A stretch of 64,000 bases of DNA from Kribbella sindirgiensis (lineage in GTDB: Bacteria; Actinomycetota; Actinomycetes; Propionibacteriales; Kribbellaceae), in the NCBI RefSeq assembly GCF_004331435.1, contig NZ_SJKA01000005.1, positions 186,001 to 250,000 on the forward strand. The letters are read 5' to 3'. The notes below the pieces were generated by a model. That model worked only from the letters and a program-made list of their open reading frames with translations. It made no database searches and was not told the DNA's origin. Within the stretch, counting starts at the first letter, position 1. Every line of letters starts with the position of its first letter. Positions 17,959 through 27,182 of this stretch are shown here, one piece after another. Position numbers and translations under genes: made by a program.

Positions 17959-18714
17959 ATGAGCACGCGTCCCCCTACCCATCCGATGCCGGCGGCGGTG
18001 CCTCCACTGCTGCAGACCGGCGTCGGTGTCGTCGCGCCGTACGACTTCGCGCTCGACCGCGAACTGTGGCGCTGGGTGCCCGACGACGTCACGCTGCACG
18101 TCACGCGGACGCCGTACGCACCGATGGCCGCCACCGTCGAGATGGCGGTGCACATCTCGGATCCGCAGCTGATCGCGCAGACGACGTACAACGTGCTCGC
18201 GGTGGCGCCGCTCGCGGTCGCCTACGCGTGCACGTTCGGTAGTTTCGTCGGCGGGTTGACGGGTGAACTGGCACTGGTGGACGCGATGGTCGGCGCCGGA
18301 GCGCCGGCCGCGGTGACCACGAGCGGCGCGTTGCTGCTCGCGCTGCGCCGGCTCGGAGTCAGCCGGATCGCGACGGTCACGCCGTACACGAACGACCTGA
18401 CCGCAGGGCTGACCGCGTTCCTCGCACAGGCCGGGATCGAGGTGGTCGCGACCGCCGGGCTCGGCCTGATCGCGCAGATCTGGGCGGTCCCGTACGAGAC
18501 GACCGTCGAGCTGGTCCGCAGCGTCGACAGCGACCTGGTCGAGGCGATCTTCATCAGCTGCACGAACCTGCCGACGTACGACGTGATCGCCGGGCTGGAG
18601 GCCACACTCGGCAAGCCGGTGCTGACCGCGAACCAGGTCACGATGTGGTCCGTGCTCGAACTCGCCGGGCATACCGGGATCGGCCCGGGCCAGCGATTGC
18701 TGAGCGTCTCGTGA
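17959..18714 (+). CDS. Maleate cis-trans isomerase/EutA-like (Asp/Glu racemase superfamily)
   Basis: 251 aa. Two-domain Asp/Glu racemase-like fold with both family cysteines: YACTFGSFVGG (about residue 94) and ISCTNLPTYDV (about residue 196). Relatives include maleate isomerase, arylmalonate decarboxylase and EutA of ectoine-utilisation clusters. The next gene is ectoine-hydrolase-like, which favours an EutA-type role, but the reaction of EutA itself is not settled. Overlaps the next gene (GTGA). Confidence 0.82.
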   Translation: MSTRPPTHPMPAAVPPLLQTGVGVVAPYDFALDRELWRWVPDDVTLHVTRTPYAPMAATVEMAVHISDPQLIAQTTYNVLAVAPLAVAYACTFGSFVGGLTGELALVDAMVGAGAPAAVTTSGALLLALRRLGVSRIATVTPYTNDLTAGLTAFLAQAGIEVVATAGLGLIAQIWAVPYETTVELVRSVDSDLVEAIFISCTNLPTYDVIAGLEATLGKPVLTANQVTMWSVLELAGHTGIGPGQRLLSVS

Positions 18715-19880
18715 CCGAGCCTGCGATGACCGAGTACGGCGCTCGCCTGGCGAAGGTCCGGGCCGTGCTGGCCGAGCGTGGCCTGGGTGCGCTCGTGGTC
18801 AGCGATCCGGCGAACCTGTTCTATCTGACCGGGTACGACGCGTGGTCGTTCTACACGCCGCAGTGCCTACTGGTTCCGGCCGAGGGCGATGTGCGGCTGT
18901 TCGCGCGGGCGATGGACGCGGCCGGAGCGTCATACACCTGCGACCTGCGCGCGGACCAGATCCACGGTTATCCCGAGCAACTGGTGCACCGGCCGGACGT
19001 CCATCCGTACGACTGGATCGCGAACATCTGCCACGAGCTGATCCCGGCCGGCGCCGACGTCGCGATCGAGAGCGACGCGCACTACTTCACCGCACGCAGT
19101 TACCTTGCCCTCAGCAACGGTCTGCCCGGGCGCCGGCTGGTCGACTCGGCCGAGCTGGTCAACTGGGTCCGGCTGGTCAAGTCGCCGTCCGAGATCGGCA
19201 AGCTGCGGATTGCCGGCACGATCGCCGAGCAGGCGATGCGGACCGCGCTCGACCGGCTCCGGCCGGGCCGGCGGCAGTGCGACGTGGCCGCGGAGATCCT
19301 CGCCGCGCAGACGATCGGCACGCCGGAGCACGGCGGTGAGTACCCGGCGATCGTCCCGATGCTGCCGACCGGTGCCGCCGCCGGGACGCCGCACCTGACC
19401 TGGAGCGATCGTCCGCTTGTCGACAATGAGGCAACCACGATCGAACTGGCCGGGGTGTTCGGCCGGTACCACGCCCCGCTGGCCCGCACCGTGATGCTCG
19501 GCGACCCGCCGCGGCGGCTCCGCGAGACCGCGAAGATCGTTGCCGACGGCATGCAGGCCGCATTGTCAACAATCCGGCCAGGGGTCACCGGCGGCGCCGT
19601 GCACGCCGCGTTCAACGACGTGATCGCCGCGCAGGGCCTGGTGAAGGAATCCCGGATCGGGTACTCGATCGGTATCGGGTACCCGCCGGACTGGGGTGAA
19701 CGCACCGTCAGCCTGCGGCCCGAGGAGACCACTGTGCTGACCGCGGGCATGGCGTTCCACGTCATCCTCGGGATGTGGATGGACGGCTGGGGCTACGAAC
19801 TGTCCGAGCCCGTGGTGGTCAGCGCCGACGGTGTGGAACGGCTGACCGGTCTGTCCCACGAACTGACGATCAGGAGGTAG
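18711..19880 (+). CDS. M24 family protein, ectoine hydrolase (DoeA/EutD)-like
   Basis: 389 aa from GTG 18711 (GTGA overlap); ATG 18726 is possible. It has creatinase N-terminal and pita-bread C-terminal domains. Segments recall ectoine hydrolase DoeA rather than metal-dependent aminopeptidase P: PANLFYLTGYDAWSFY, GGEYPAIVPMLP, HLTWSDRP, GYPPDWGERTVSLRPEE. The usual metal-ligand aspartates are replaced (TTIELAGVFGRYHAPLART), as in creatinase/DoeA-type C-N hydrolases. Expected reaction: opening of a cyclic amidine or related amide. DoeB, EutB and EutC homologues are not in the window, so the substrate remains open. Two palindromes (19417-19426, 19563-19572) lie inside the gene. Confidence 0.8.
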   Translation: MTEPAMTEYGARLAKVRAVLAERGLGALVVSDPANLFYLTGYDAWSFYTPQCLLVPAEGDVRLFARAMDAAGASYTCDLRADQIHGYPEQLVHRPDVHPYDWIANICHELIPAGADVAIESDAHYFTARSYLALSNGLPGRRLVDSAELVNWVRLVKSPSEIGKLRIAGTIAEQAMRTALDRLRPGRRQCDVAAEILAAQTIGTPEHGGEYPAIVPMLPTGAAAGTPHLTWSDRPLVDNEATTIELAGVFGRYHAPLARTVMLGDPPRRLRETAKIVADGMQAALSTIRPGVTGGAVHAAFNDVIAAQGLVKESRIGYSIGIGYPPDWGERTVSLRPEETTVLTAGMAFHVILGMWMDGWGYELSEPVVVSADGVERLTGLSHELTIRR

Positions 19881-19884
19881 TCCC

Positions 19885-21072
19885 TTGCCCGCACTCCCGT
19901 ACGCCGCACGCGCCGCCGGACTGGTGGGTTCGGTGATCGACTCGAGTACGTCGCTGCTGCACAAGCAGACACACGACATCGTCCGTTTCGCGATGGGATC
20001 ACCCGCGGCCGAGGCGGTCCCGGCGCAGATCCTGTCGGCGATCGCGGCCGACGAGCTGAGCCGGCCCTCCAGCTACGACTACGCCGCGACCGAGGGCGAC
20101 CCGCCGCTGCACGCGGCGCTGCTGGAGATGCTGCGCGGGACCAGCGACGAGACGACGGCCGAGCGGCTCACGATCACGGCCGGGGGTATGCAGGGTCTCG
20201 ACCTGTTCTGCAAGATCTTCGTCGACCCGGGCGACCTGGTCGTCGTCGAGTCGCCGACGTACACGAACGGCAGTGCGACCGCGCTCTCGTACGGCGCGGA
20301 GCTGCTCGAAGTACCGGTCGACGACGACGGCATGATTGTCGACGATCTACCGCGGCTGCTGGACGGGCGGCGGCCGAAGGCGATCTACACGATCCCGACG
20401 TTCCAGAACCCGTCCGGTGCGACGCTCTCCCTCGAACGGCGGCATCGCCTGCTGGAGCTGGCCCGATCGTGGGGCTCGATGGTGATCGACGACGACCCGT
20501 ACGGCTTGCTCCGGTTCGCGGGCGAACCGCTCCCGACGCTGCGTGAGCTCGGCGCGGGCGATCCGCTGGTGTTCGCCGTACGGACGTTCTCGAAGATCGT
20601 CGCGCCCGGTCTGCGGGTCGGCTGGGTCGACGCGGATCCCGAACTGCAGCAGCTGCTGATCAACGCGAAACAGGCGATGGACACCTGCACGAATCTGCCC
20701 GCGCAACGGCTGCTCACCGGATTCCTGGCCGGCGGGCATCTCGAGGAACATCTCGTGCGGCAGCGAGCGGAGTACAAGCTGCGCAAGGAAGCGATGCGGG
20801 GCGCACTGACCGAGCACTTCGGCGAGATCGCGCACTGGACCGACCCGGAAGGCGGCTTCTTCCTCTGGGTCACGCTGGAGAACGGCGTCAACGCCGAGGA
20901 ACTGTTCGAACTCGCACTGGCCGAAGGCGTCGCGTTCATCCCCGGCCCGGCCTTCTCCCCCACCGCCCGCTTCCAGAACGCCTTCCGCCTCTGCTTCGCC
21001 TCAACACCCCCCGCCCGCATCCACGAAGGCATCACCCGCCTCCGCCGAGCCACCGACAAACTAGTCCCCTAG
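19885..21072 (+). CDS. PLP-dependent aminotransferase (class I/II, 2-aminoadipate aminotransferase-like)
   Basis: 395 aa, TTG start preceded by a strong AGGAGG (19872-19877). Fold-type I enzyme: PTFQNPSGATLS substrate loop, DDDPYGLL with PLP-ring Asp/Tyr, and Schiff-base Lys in TFSKIVAPGLRVGW. Similar to LysN/MocR-type aminotransferase domains but without a GntR DNA-binding part. It lies 4 bp after the M24 gene and so probably transaminates an amino product of that pathway. Confidence 0.87.
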   Translation: MPALPYAARAAGLVGSVIDSSTSLLHKQTHDIVRFAMGSPAAEAVPAQILSAIAADELSRPSSYDYAATEGDPPLHAALLEMLRGTSDETTAERLTITAGGMQGLDLFCKIFVDPGDLVVVESPTYTNGSATALSYGAELLEVPVDDDGMIVDDLPRLLDGRRPKAIYTIPTFQNPSGATLSLERRHRLLELARSWGSMVIDDDPYGLLRFAGEPLPTLRELGAGDPLVFAVRTFSKIVAPGLRVGWVDADPELQQLLINAKQAMDTCTNLPAQRLLTGFLAGGHLEEHLVRQRAEYKLRKEAMRGALTEHFGEIAHWTDPEGGFFLWVTLENGVNAEELFELALAEGVAFIPGPAFSPTARFQNAFRLCFASTPPARIHEGITRLRRATDKLVP

Positions 21073-21124
21073 CCAGGCGGCCCCGCCACCGGTTGTCTGG
21101 ACCGATGGTTGGGCGGGCTGTGGG

Positions 21125-21213
21125 GCCGTGACACAGGTTCTGGTGGGCTTGCACCTGATATTCCCTGTCCGCAGGCCCCGGAAGGTGTCGCTTCCCCCGG
21201 CAACCGGCAGACC
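21125..21213. repeat. Dispersed 89-nt repeat, copy A
   Basis: Ungapped match to 51698-51786; by hand count 75 of 89 bases agree. It lies between the convergent aminotransferase and FAD/Fe-S dehydrogenase genes. At its right edge a 17-bp unit (CGGCAGACCACGCTCAC) is duplicated at 21205-21221 and 21222-21238; copy B has only one degenerate unit. Conserved CAGGT/ACCTG segments could form a hairpin. Function unknown. Confidence 0.8.
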
Positions 21214-21276
21214 ACGCTCACCGGCAGACCACGCTCACCGGCAGCCGCAGTCCGCCGGGAACCTGCAGCGACCGGG

Positions 21277-24174
21277 TTACTCGGGATGGCGCGAGGAGGG
21301 GAGGGCGCGAGCCAGGAGCTCGGCCAGGTGGTTGGGGTGGCGGGGTGTGGCCTGGGCGATCTGGGTTCGGCAGCTGAAGCCGTCGGCCAGGACGGTGGTT
21401 GTCTCGGGCAACGACCGTACGGCGGGGAGCAGCGTGCGCTCGCCTACGGCTTGGGAGATCTCGTAGTGGTCGCGTTCGAAACCGAAGTTGCCGGCGAGGC
21501 CGCAGCAGCCCGGGTCCGCGAGACCGGCCTCGACGCCGGCCGCGGCCATCAGCTCACGGTCGGCGTCGAATCCCAGGACGGCGTGCTGGTGGCAGTGCGG
21601 TTGGACGTACGCCGTTCCGCCGACGTGCGGCGGTTGCCAGCCGGATTCGACGAGCAGCTCGGAGAACGTGCGGGTGTGCGCGGCCGCCGACGCGGCGAGC
21701 GGATTGTCGGCAATCAGCGCGGGAGCGTCGTGGCGGAGGGCCGCCGTACAGCTGGGTTCCAGGCCGACGATCGGCGTACCGGCTTCGAGGTGCGGAGCGA
21801 GTACGCGGAGGGATCGGTTGAGGACGCGGCGGGCGGTGGTCAGCTGGCCGGTCGAGATCCAGGTGAGCCCGCAGCAGACCGGCTTTGCGGGCAGCACCAC
21901 CTCGTACCCGGCGGCTTCCAGTACGGCGACCGCGGCCCGGCCGATCTCCGGCGCGAGGTAGTTGGTGAACGTATCCGGCCACAACACAACGCGCCGCCCA
22001 CTTCCAGCCCCTGGGTTGTCGCGGTGGGTGAACCAGTGGGTGAAGCTCTCCGGCGCGAACGGCGGGACCTCCCGTTGCGCAGCGATTCCGCCGAGGCGCT
22101 TGGTCAGTTGCAGCCCCGCGAATCGGTTCGCGAGGCTTGGCGCTCGGGAGGCGAGGCGCGACCACAGAGGGAGCCAGCCCATCGACCAGTGCGACAACGG
22201 GCGCGCCCACGGGCGTCGCGCGTAGTGGTGATGGGTGAACTCGGCCTTGTACGTCGCCACGTCGACGTTCACCGGGCAGTCCGACACGCACCCCTTGCAC
22301 GACAGGCAAAGGTCCAGCCCGTCGCGTACCTCGGTCGACCGCCACCCGTCCGTGATCAGGTCGCCCTGCAACATCTCCCACAACAGATGCGCCCGCCCAC
22401 GCGTCGAGTGCACCTCGTCCCGCGTCACCTGGTAGCTGGGGCACATCACACTGCCGGACGTCTGCCGGCACTTCCCGATCCCGACGCACCTCCGCTGGGC
22501 CTGCGCGAAGTCGTGCCCATCGTCCGGATAGTCGAAGACTGTCAACAATCTGCGATCCTTCGCCGGTCCGTCGTGCCGGATCGCGAGATCGAGCGGCGGC
22601 GGGTCGACAATCATGTGCGGGTTCAGCACACCCGCCGGATCCCAGATCTGCTTCAACTCGCCGAGCAGCGCCACCCCGTCGGCGCCGTACATCCTGCTCA
22701 GCAACTCCCCGCGCGCCCGCCCGTCACCGTGCTCTCCGGACACCGAACCGCCGAGTTCGACCACCAGATCCGCGGCCTGCTCGACGAACTCCCGGTACGT
22801 CGCGATCCCGGCCGCACTCAACAGGTCGAAGTCGATCCGCATGTGCATGCAGCCCTCGCCGAAATGCCCGTACGACGCACCCGACAGACCGTGCCGCCCG
22901 AGCTGTTCGTCGAGACCGCGCAGATACGCACCCAGCCGTTCCGGCGGTACGGCGGCATCCTCCCAACCGCCCCACGCCTCAGCCCCGTCCGCGCGCCGCG
23001 TCGCCAGTCCCGCGGCATCCGTACGGCACCGCCAGAGGACCGCCTGCGCCCTCGGATCGGTCACCAGCGACGCGGTCGCGCCGGAATCACGGAGTTCCTC
23101 GAGCATCGCGCGAGCAGCCGACGCGGCGGTCGCCTCGTCGGCACCGGCGATCTCGACGAGCAGCCAGGCGTTGCCGCTCGGGAGCCCGGCGTGGACCGCG
23201 GCGTCCCGTACCTCCGTCGGCAACCGGTCCACGAGTTCGTTGTTGATGGACTCCATCGTGAGCGGCGCGTGCCGCAGCACGACCGGTACACAATCGGCCG
23301 ACGTGATCGAGTCAGCGAACCCGAGCACGCACAGAACCTTTGCCTTGGGCAACTCGACGAGCCGGACCGTCGCCCGCAGCGTCGCGGCGAGACCGCCTTC
23401 GCTCCCGGCCAGCAATCCGGCCACGTTGTACCCGTGTTCCGGCAGGAGCCGATGCAGCGCATAGCCCGAGATCTGCCGCGTGAACTGCCCGAACCGCCGG
23501 CGGATCAGCAACTCGTTCCGTCCGGCGAACGCCTGGAGCGCTCGATGCAATTCCCCCTCCCGCCCCGGCCGAGCAGCCAACACCTCAGGTTCAGTAGCGG
23601 TCCCGGAGTCGAGGGTCAGGCGGGTCGCGTCGGCGAGGATCACGTCCAAGGAGCGGAGGTTGTCGGCGGTCGTGCCCCACGCGACCGAGTGGGCGCCGCA
23701 CGCGTTGTTCGCGATCATGCCGCCGAGGGTCGCGCGGCTGGCCGACGACGGGTCGGCGCCGAACGCCAGCCCGTGCGGTTTCGCAGCGGCCAGCAGATCG
23801 GTCAGTACGACGCCCGGCTCGACGACTGCCGTCTTCGCCGCGGTGTCGAGGTCGAGGATGCGATTCACGTGCCGCGAGGTGTCGATGACGACGCCGCCGA
23901 TCGCGTTGCCCGCCATCGACGTACCGCCGCCGCGCATCACCACCGGCGCACCAGCCGCGGCAGTCAGCGCGACAGCCGCTGCCAGGTCCTCGGCATCAGC
24001 TGGTACGACGACCAGGTCCGCCACCGCACGGTAGTTCGACCCGTCCGCGGCGTACAGCGCTCGCGTCCCCCGATCGTCGCCGACCGCACCCCTGAGTTCC
24101 CGGCGCAACGTGCCGGCCAGCCGCACGGTGTCGTACGCGATCGCTCCGGCCGCAGAGCGCTGTGGGGTTAACAT
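21277..24174 (-). CDS. FAD-linked oxidase fused to GlpC-like Fe-S protein (D-2-hydroxyacid dehydrogenase type)
   Basis: 965 aa. Residues about 50-270: FAD-binding PCMH/GlcD domain (VVMRGGGTSMAGNA, GGMIANNACG). About 270-500: FAD-linked oxidase C-terminal domain, ending YGHFGEGCMHMRI and SGEHGDGRARGEL. Then a ferredoxin-like pair (CVGIGKC...MCPSY and CLSCKGCVSDCPVNVD) and a CCG-type heterodisulfide-reductase domain (VCCGLTW, GCCGLAGNFG). Such fusions oxidise D-2-hydroxyacids such as D-2-hydroxyglutarate or D-lactate. Start uncertain: ATG 24174 lies inside the operator palindrome and has no close ribosome site, so a leaderless mRNA or the GTG at 24126 should be considered. Confidence 0.88.
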   Translation of the reverse strand: MLTPQRSAAGAIAYDTVRLAGTLRRELRGAVGDDRGTRALYAADGSNYRAVADLVVVPADAEDLAAAVALTAAAGAPVVMRGGGTSMAGNAIGGVVIDTSRHVNRILDLDTAAKTAVVEPGVVLTDLLAAAKPHGLAFGADPSSASRATLGGMIANNACGAHSVAWGTTADNLRSLDVILADATRLTLDSGTATEPEVLAARPGREGELHRALQAFAGRNELLIRRRFGQFTRQISGYALHRLLPEHGYNVAGLLAGSEGGLAATLRATVRLVELPKAKVLCVLGFADSITSADCVPVVLRHAPLTMESINNELVDRLPTEVRDAAVHAGLPSGNAWLLVEIAGADEATAASAARAMLEELRDSGATASLVTDPRAQAVLWRCRTDAAGLATRRADGAEAWGGWEDAAVPPERLGAYLRGLDEQLGRHGLSGASYGHFGEGCMHMRIDFDLLSAAGIATYREFVEQAADLVVELGGSVSGEHGDGRARGELLSRMYGADGVALLGELKQIWDPAGVLNPHMIVDPPPLDLAIRHDGPAKDRRLLTVFDYPDDGHDFAQAQRRCVGIGKCRQTSGSVMCPSYQVTRDEVHSTRGRAHLLWEMLQGDLITDGWRSTEVRDGLDLCLSCKGCVSDCPVNVDVATYKAEFTHHHYARRPWARPLSHWSMGWLPLWSRLASRAPSLANRFAGLQLTKRLGGIAAQREVPPFAPESFTHWFTHRDNPGAGSGRRVVLWPDTFTNYLAPEIGRAAVAVLEAAGYEVVLPAKPVCCGLTWISTGQLTTARRVLNRSLRVLAPHLEAGTPIVGLEPSCTAALRHDAPALIADNPLAASAAAHTRTFSELLVESGWQPPHVGGTAYVQPHCHQHAVLGFDADRELMAAAGVEAGLADPGCCGLAGNFGFERDHYEISQAVGERTLLPAVRSLPETTTVLADGFSCRTQIAQATPRHPNHLAELLARALPSSRHPE

Positions 24175-24184
24175 TGTCGACAAT
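24173..24184. promoter_or_regulatory. Palindromic operator ATTGTCGACAAT
   Basis: A perfect 12-bp palindrome between the leftward FAD/Fe-S dehydrogenase and the rightward maleate-isomerase-like/GntR operon. It overlaps the annotated ATG of the leftward gene and sits 36 bp before the rightward start. It shares the core TTGTCGACAA with 27143-27152. Likely site of the GntR protein encoded next door (inference). Confidence 0.72.
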
Positions 24185-24219
24185 CTACCTTTCGGACGAT
24201 GGACCAGCCAGGAGGCCCG

Positions 24220-24948
24220 ATGGTCACGGTAGGACTCCTTTACCCCGGACACAGCGCGGAAGACGACTACCCGGCACTCGAGGCCCGGCTCGACGGATCG
24301 GTGAAGCTTCCGGTCGTCATCACCTCGGTCGGCGAGGACGCGCACCGAGTGGACGCGCTGCTCGACCTCGGCCGCGCGGAACGGCTCGCCGAAGGGGCCG
24401 CGGAGCTGAAGCCGGCGCAGCCGGACTCCGTGATGTGGGCGTGCACCTCGGGCAGCTTCGTGTTCGGGCGGGAGGGTGCGAACATCCAGGCGGCCGGGGT
24501 GGCGCAGGCGCTCGGCGTACCCGCGTCCTCGACCTCGATCGCGTTCGTCGACGCCTGCCGGGCGCTCGGCGTCACGCGGGTCGCGGTCGCCGCGTCGTAC
24601 CCGGAAGACGTCGCGCAGCACTTCGTCCGGTTCCTGACCGCGGGCGGCGTCGACGTGGTGTCGATGGGCAGCAACGGGATCATCACCGCCGCCGAGGTCG
24701 GGACCCTCGAGCCGGCGCAGGTGGTCGCGATGGTGAAGGCCGCCGACCACCCCGACGCCGAGGCGGTCCTGGTGCCGGACACCGCGATGCACACGCTGGG
24801 GATCGTCGACGAACTGGAGGCCGCGGTCGGCAAACCGGTGCTGACGGCGAACCAGGTGACCGTCTGGAAGGGGCTCGAGTTGGCCGGGGTTGTACCCTCC
24901 TTGCCAGATCTGGGCACGCTGTTCGCCACAAGGGGGAATTCGGAGTGA
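24220..24948 (+). CDS. Maleate isomerase-like (Asp/Glu racemase superfamily) protein, second paralogue
   Basis: 242 aa from ATG 24220, with AGGAGG at 24210-24215; the ATG at 24199 lacks such a site. Fold as in the protein at 17959. The first family Cys is kept (WACTSGSFVFG, about residue 76), but the position of the second is PDTAMHT (Asp instead of Cys), whereas the paralogue has SCTNLPT. Chemistry needing two cysteines (racemisation, isomerisation) may be lost or altered. Overlaps the GntR gene by 4 bp. Confidence 0.8.
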   Translation: MVTVGLLYPGHSAEDDYPALEARLDGSVKLPVVITSVGEDAHRVDALLDLGRAERLAEGAAELKPAQPDSVMWACTSGSFVFGREGANIQAAGVAQALGVPASSTSIAFVDACRALGVTRVAVAASYPEDVAQHFVRFLTAGGVDVVSMGSNGIITAAEVGTLEPAQVVAMVKAADHPDAEAVLVPDTAMHTLGIVDELEAAVGKPVLTANQVTVWKGLELAGVVPSLPDLGTLFATRGNSE

Positions 24949-25595
24949 CAAGTTACATCGAGCCGCTGGCTCAGGAGTCGACGCCGAGCATCATCGCCGA
25001 CAAACTGCGCAAGGCCATCGGCCACGGGGAGTTCCGGCCCGGCGCACAGATCGTCGAGGCCGACCTGGCCCGCAAGCTCGGGGTGAGCCGGGGCCCGTTG
25101 CGGGAGGGCATGCAGCGCCTGACTCAGGAAGGGCTGCTGGTCTCGATCCGCAACCGCGGGCTGTTCGTCATCGACATGACGCCCGCGGACATCCGCGACA
25201 TGTACCTCGCCCGCGAGGCGATCGAGCGCGCCGCGGCGTACAAGATCCTCCGCGACGGCGACTTCGAGACGGTCGGCGCGGCGCTGCTCGCGATCGTCGA
25301 CCGGATGCTGGCCGCCGACGGCGATCCAGCCGCGATCGGCGAGCTCGACATCGCGTTCCACGAGCTGCTCGTGCGGCTGGCCGACAGCCCCCGGCTGTCG
25401 CGGATGCACCGGACGTCGATCATCGAGACCCGGATGTGCATCCACGCGCTGGAGGAGACGTACCTCGCCACCGACGCCCGCGCCATCGAGCACCAGCGGC
25501 TCGCCGACGCGATCCGGACCGGCGACATCGCGCGCACCGACGAACTGCTGAGCGCCCACATGGACGACGCCATCGAGCGCCTCTCCAACCGCTGA
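24945..25595 (+). CDS. GntR family transcriptional regulator, FCD subfamily
   Basis: 216 aa, GTG start overlapping the preceding stop, with AGGGGG upstream. N-terminal winged helix: LRKAIGHGEFRPGAQIVEAD and LARKLGVSRGPLREGMQRL. The C-terminal FCD helical domain (about residues 80-215) carries the metal/ligand residues typical of the FadR C-terminal domain (Asp in ELDIAFHELL, His in FHELLV and later HQRL). FCD regulators usually bind TTGT/TGGT...ACAA/ACCA palindromes and sense an organic acid. The repeated TTGTCGACAA sites around it are its probable operators, including one just before its own operon. Confidence 0.9.
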   Translation: MTSYIEPLAQESTPSIIADKLRKAIGHGEFRPGAQIVEADLARKLGVSRGPLREGMQRLTQEGLLVSIRNRGLFVIDMTPADIRDMYLAREAIERAAAYKILRDGDFETVGAALLAIVDRMLAADGDPAAIGELDIAFHELLVRLADSPRLSRMHRTSIIETRMCIHALEETYLATDARAIEHQRLADAIRTGDIARTDELLSAHMDDAIERLSNR

Positions 25596-25629
25596 CCCCA
25601 CCCTGGACCTCGTCGGCCGCTGGACCTCG

Positions 25630-27102
25630 TCAGCTGACCGCGATGCCGATGTACTTCGTCTCGAGGAACTCGTCGATCCCGACCGCGCCGCCCTCACGGC
25701 CGAGCCCGGACTGCTTGACGCCGCCGAACGGCGCGGCGGGATTCGACACCACGCCCTGGTTCAGCCCGACCATCCCGGTCTCGATCGACTCCGCGACCCG
25801 GAGCGCGCGCCGCAGGTCGTTCGTGAACACGTAGGCCACCAGCCCGTACTCCGTGTCGTTCGCCGCCCGTACAACCTCGTCCTCGGTGCTGAACGGCGTC
25901 AGCGGCGCGACCGGCCCGAAGATCTCCTGGTCCGCCATCGCCGCCTCCCGCGGTACGCCGGTCAGTACCGTCGGCGGGTAGAAGTACCCACTGCCGGGCG
26001 GGACCTCTCCCCCGGTGAGCACGGTCGCACCCCGTCCGACCGCGTCCGCCACCAGCGACCGCACCTTCTCCCGGCCCGCCTCGTCGATCAGCGGGCCGAC
26101 GTTCACGCCCGGCTCGGTACCGCGTCCGACCGTCAGCCCGGCCATCCGCTCCGCGAGCCGGCGCCCGAACTCGTCGATCACCGACTCGTGCACGAAGATC
26201 CGGTTGGCCGCCGTACAGGCCTCGCCCATGTTCCGCATCTTCGCCGCGATCGCGCCGGTCACCGCCTCGTCCAGGTCCGCGTCCTCGAAGACCACGAACG
26301 GCGCGTTGCCGCCGAGCTCGAGGGACGTCCGCAGCACCTTCTCCGCGCACTGCTCGAGCAGGATCCGGCCGACCCGCGTGGACCCCGTGAACGACAGTTT
26401 CCGCGCCAGCCCGGACCGGATCAGCGGCTCCATCACACCGCCGGCGTCCATCGCGGTGACGCAGTTGACGGCACCCGCCGGTACGCCGGCCTCGGCCAGG
26501 ATCCCCATCAACGCCAGCATCGACAGCGGCGTCTGATGGGCGGGCTTGACGACGCTCGTGCAGCCGGCCGCGATCGCCGGGCCGAGCTTGCGGGTCCCCA
26601 TCGCCATCGGGAAGTTCCACGGGGTGATCAGCAGGCACGGGCCGACCGGCTGCTTGGTGATCAGGAAGCGCGCATTCCCGGCCGGAGCGGTCTGGTACCC
26701 GCCGTCGATCCGGACCGCCTCGCCCGCGAAGTGCCGGAAGAACTCGGCCGCGTACGCGATCTCGCCCCGCGCCTCCGCCAGCGGCTTGCCCATCTCCAGC
26801 GTCATCAGCAACGCGAGCTCGTCGGCACGCTGCATCAACAGCTCGTACGCCGTCATCAGCATGTCGGACCGTTCGCGCGGCGAGGTACGGGCGAAGTCGG
26901 GCTGCGCGGCGACGGCCGCCTCGAGCGCGGCGCGACCGTCCGCCGGTGACGCGTCGGCGACCGCGCAGAGCGCCTCACCGGTCGACGGATCGACGACGTC
27001 GAACGTCGCGCCGCGGGTCGCGTCGGTCCACTTCCCGTCGATGAACAGCCGCTTCTCGACGGCTTCGACAACCCTCGCCTCGTCCACCCTCGACTGGTCC
27101 AT
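25630..27102 (-). CDS. NAD(P)-dependent aldehyde dehydrogenase (succinate-/aspartate-semialdehyde dehydrogenase-like)
   Basis: 490 aa from ATG 27102, chosen because AAGGGG lies 5 nt upstream; an in-frame GTG at 27108 is possible. ALDH motifs: ITPWNFPMAM, FTGSTRVGR cofactor loop, catalytic Glu in LELGGNAPF and catalytic Cys in GEACTAANRIF. It belongs to the GabD-like group, which also contains DoeC of ectoine catabolism. It is divergent from the class III aminotransferase gene with a palindromic operator between them; the two would turn an omega-amino acid into a dicarboxylate. Confidence 0.9.
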   Translation of the reverse strand: MDQSRVDEARVVEAVEKRLFIDGKWTDATRGATFDVVDPSTGEALCAVADASPADGRAALEAAVAAQPDFARTSPRERSDMLMTAYELLMQRADELALLMTLEMGKPLAEARGEIAYAAEFFRHFAGEAVRIDGGYQTAPAGNARFLITKQPVGPCLLITPWNFPMAMGTRKLGPAIAAGCTSVVKPAHQTPLSMLALMGILAEAGVPAGAVNCVTAMDAGGVMEPLIRSGLARKLSFTGSTRVGRILLEQCAEKVLRTSLELGGNAPFVVFEDADLDEAVTGAIAAKMRNMGEACTAANRIFVHESVIDEFGRRLAERMAGLTVGRGTEPGVNVGPLIDEAGREKVRSLVADAVGRGATVLTGGEVPPGSGYFYPPTVLTGVPREAAMADQEIFGPVAPLTPFSTEDEVVRAANDTEYGLVAYVFTNDLRRALRVAESIETGMVGLNQGVVSNPAAPFGGVKQSGLGREGGAVGIDEFLETKYIGIAVS

Positions 27103-27140
27103 CTGCACCCCTTCACCGGCCTCGGAAGCTGAGATACGCT

Positions 27141-27154
27141 GATTGTCGACAATC
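27141..27154. promoter_or_regulatory. Perfect palindromic operator GATTGTCGACAATC
   Basis: A perfect 14-bp palindrome midway between the divergent aldehyde dehydrogenase (start 27102) and aminotransferase (start 27183) genes. It is followed by CTACC exactly as at 24185-24189, so the conserved block is longer than the core. It could control both promoters. The binding protein is inferred to be the nearby GntR. Confidence 0.78.
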
Positions 27155-27182
27155 TACCATTTGACCCGTGGAGGGGAAGTCC

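Noticed and set aside
21109..24171. 1,020-codon open frame on the plus strand opposite the FAD/Fe-S dehydrogenase
   Set aside because: Arg/Gly/Pro-rich translation without family motifs; the minus strand encodes a well-conserved protein across the same span. Typical high-G+C antisense shadow.
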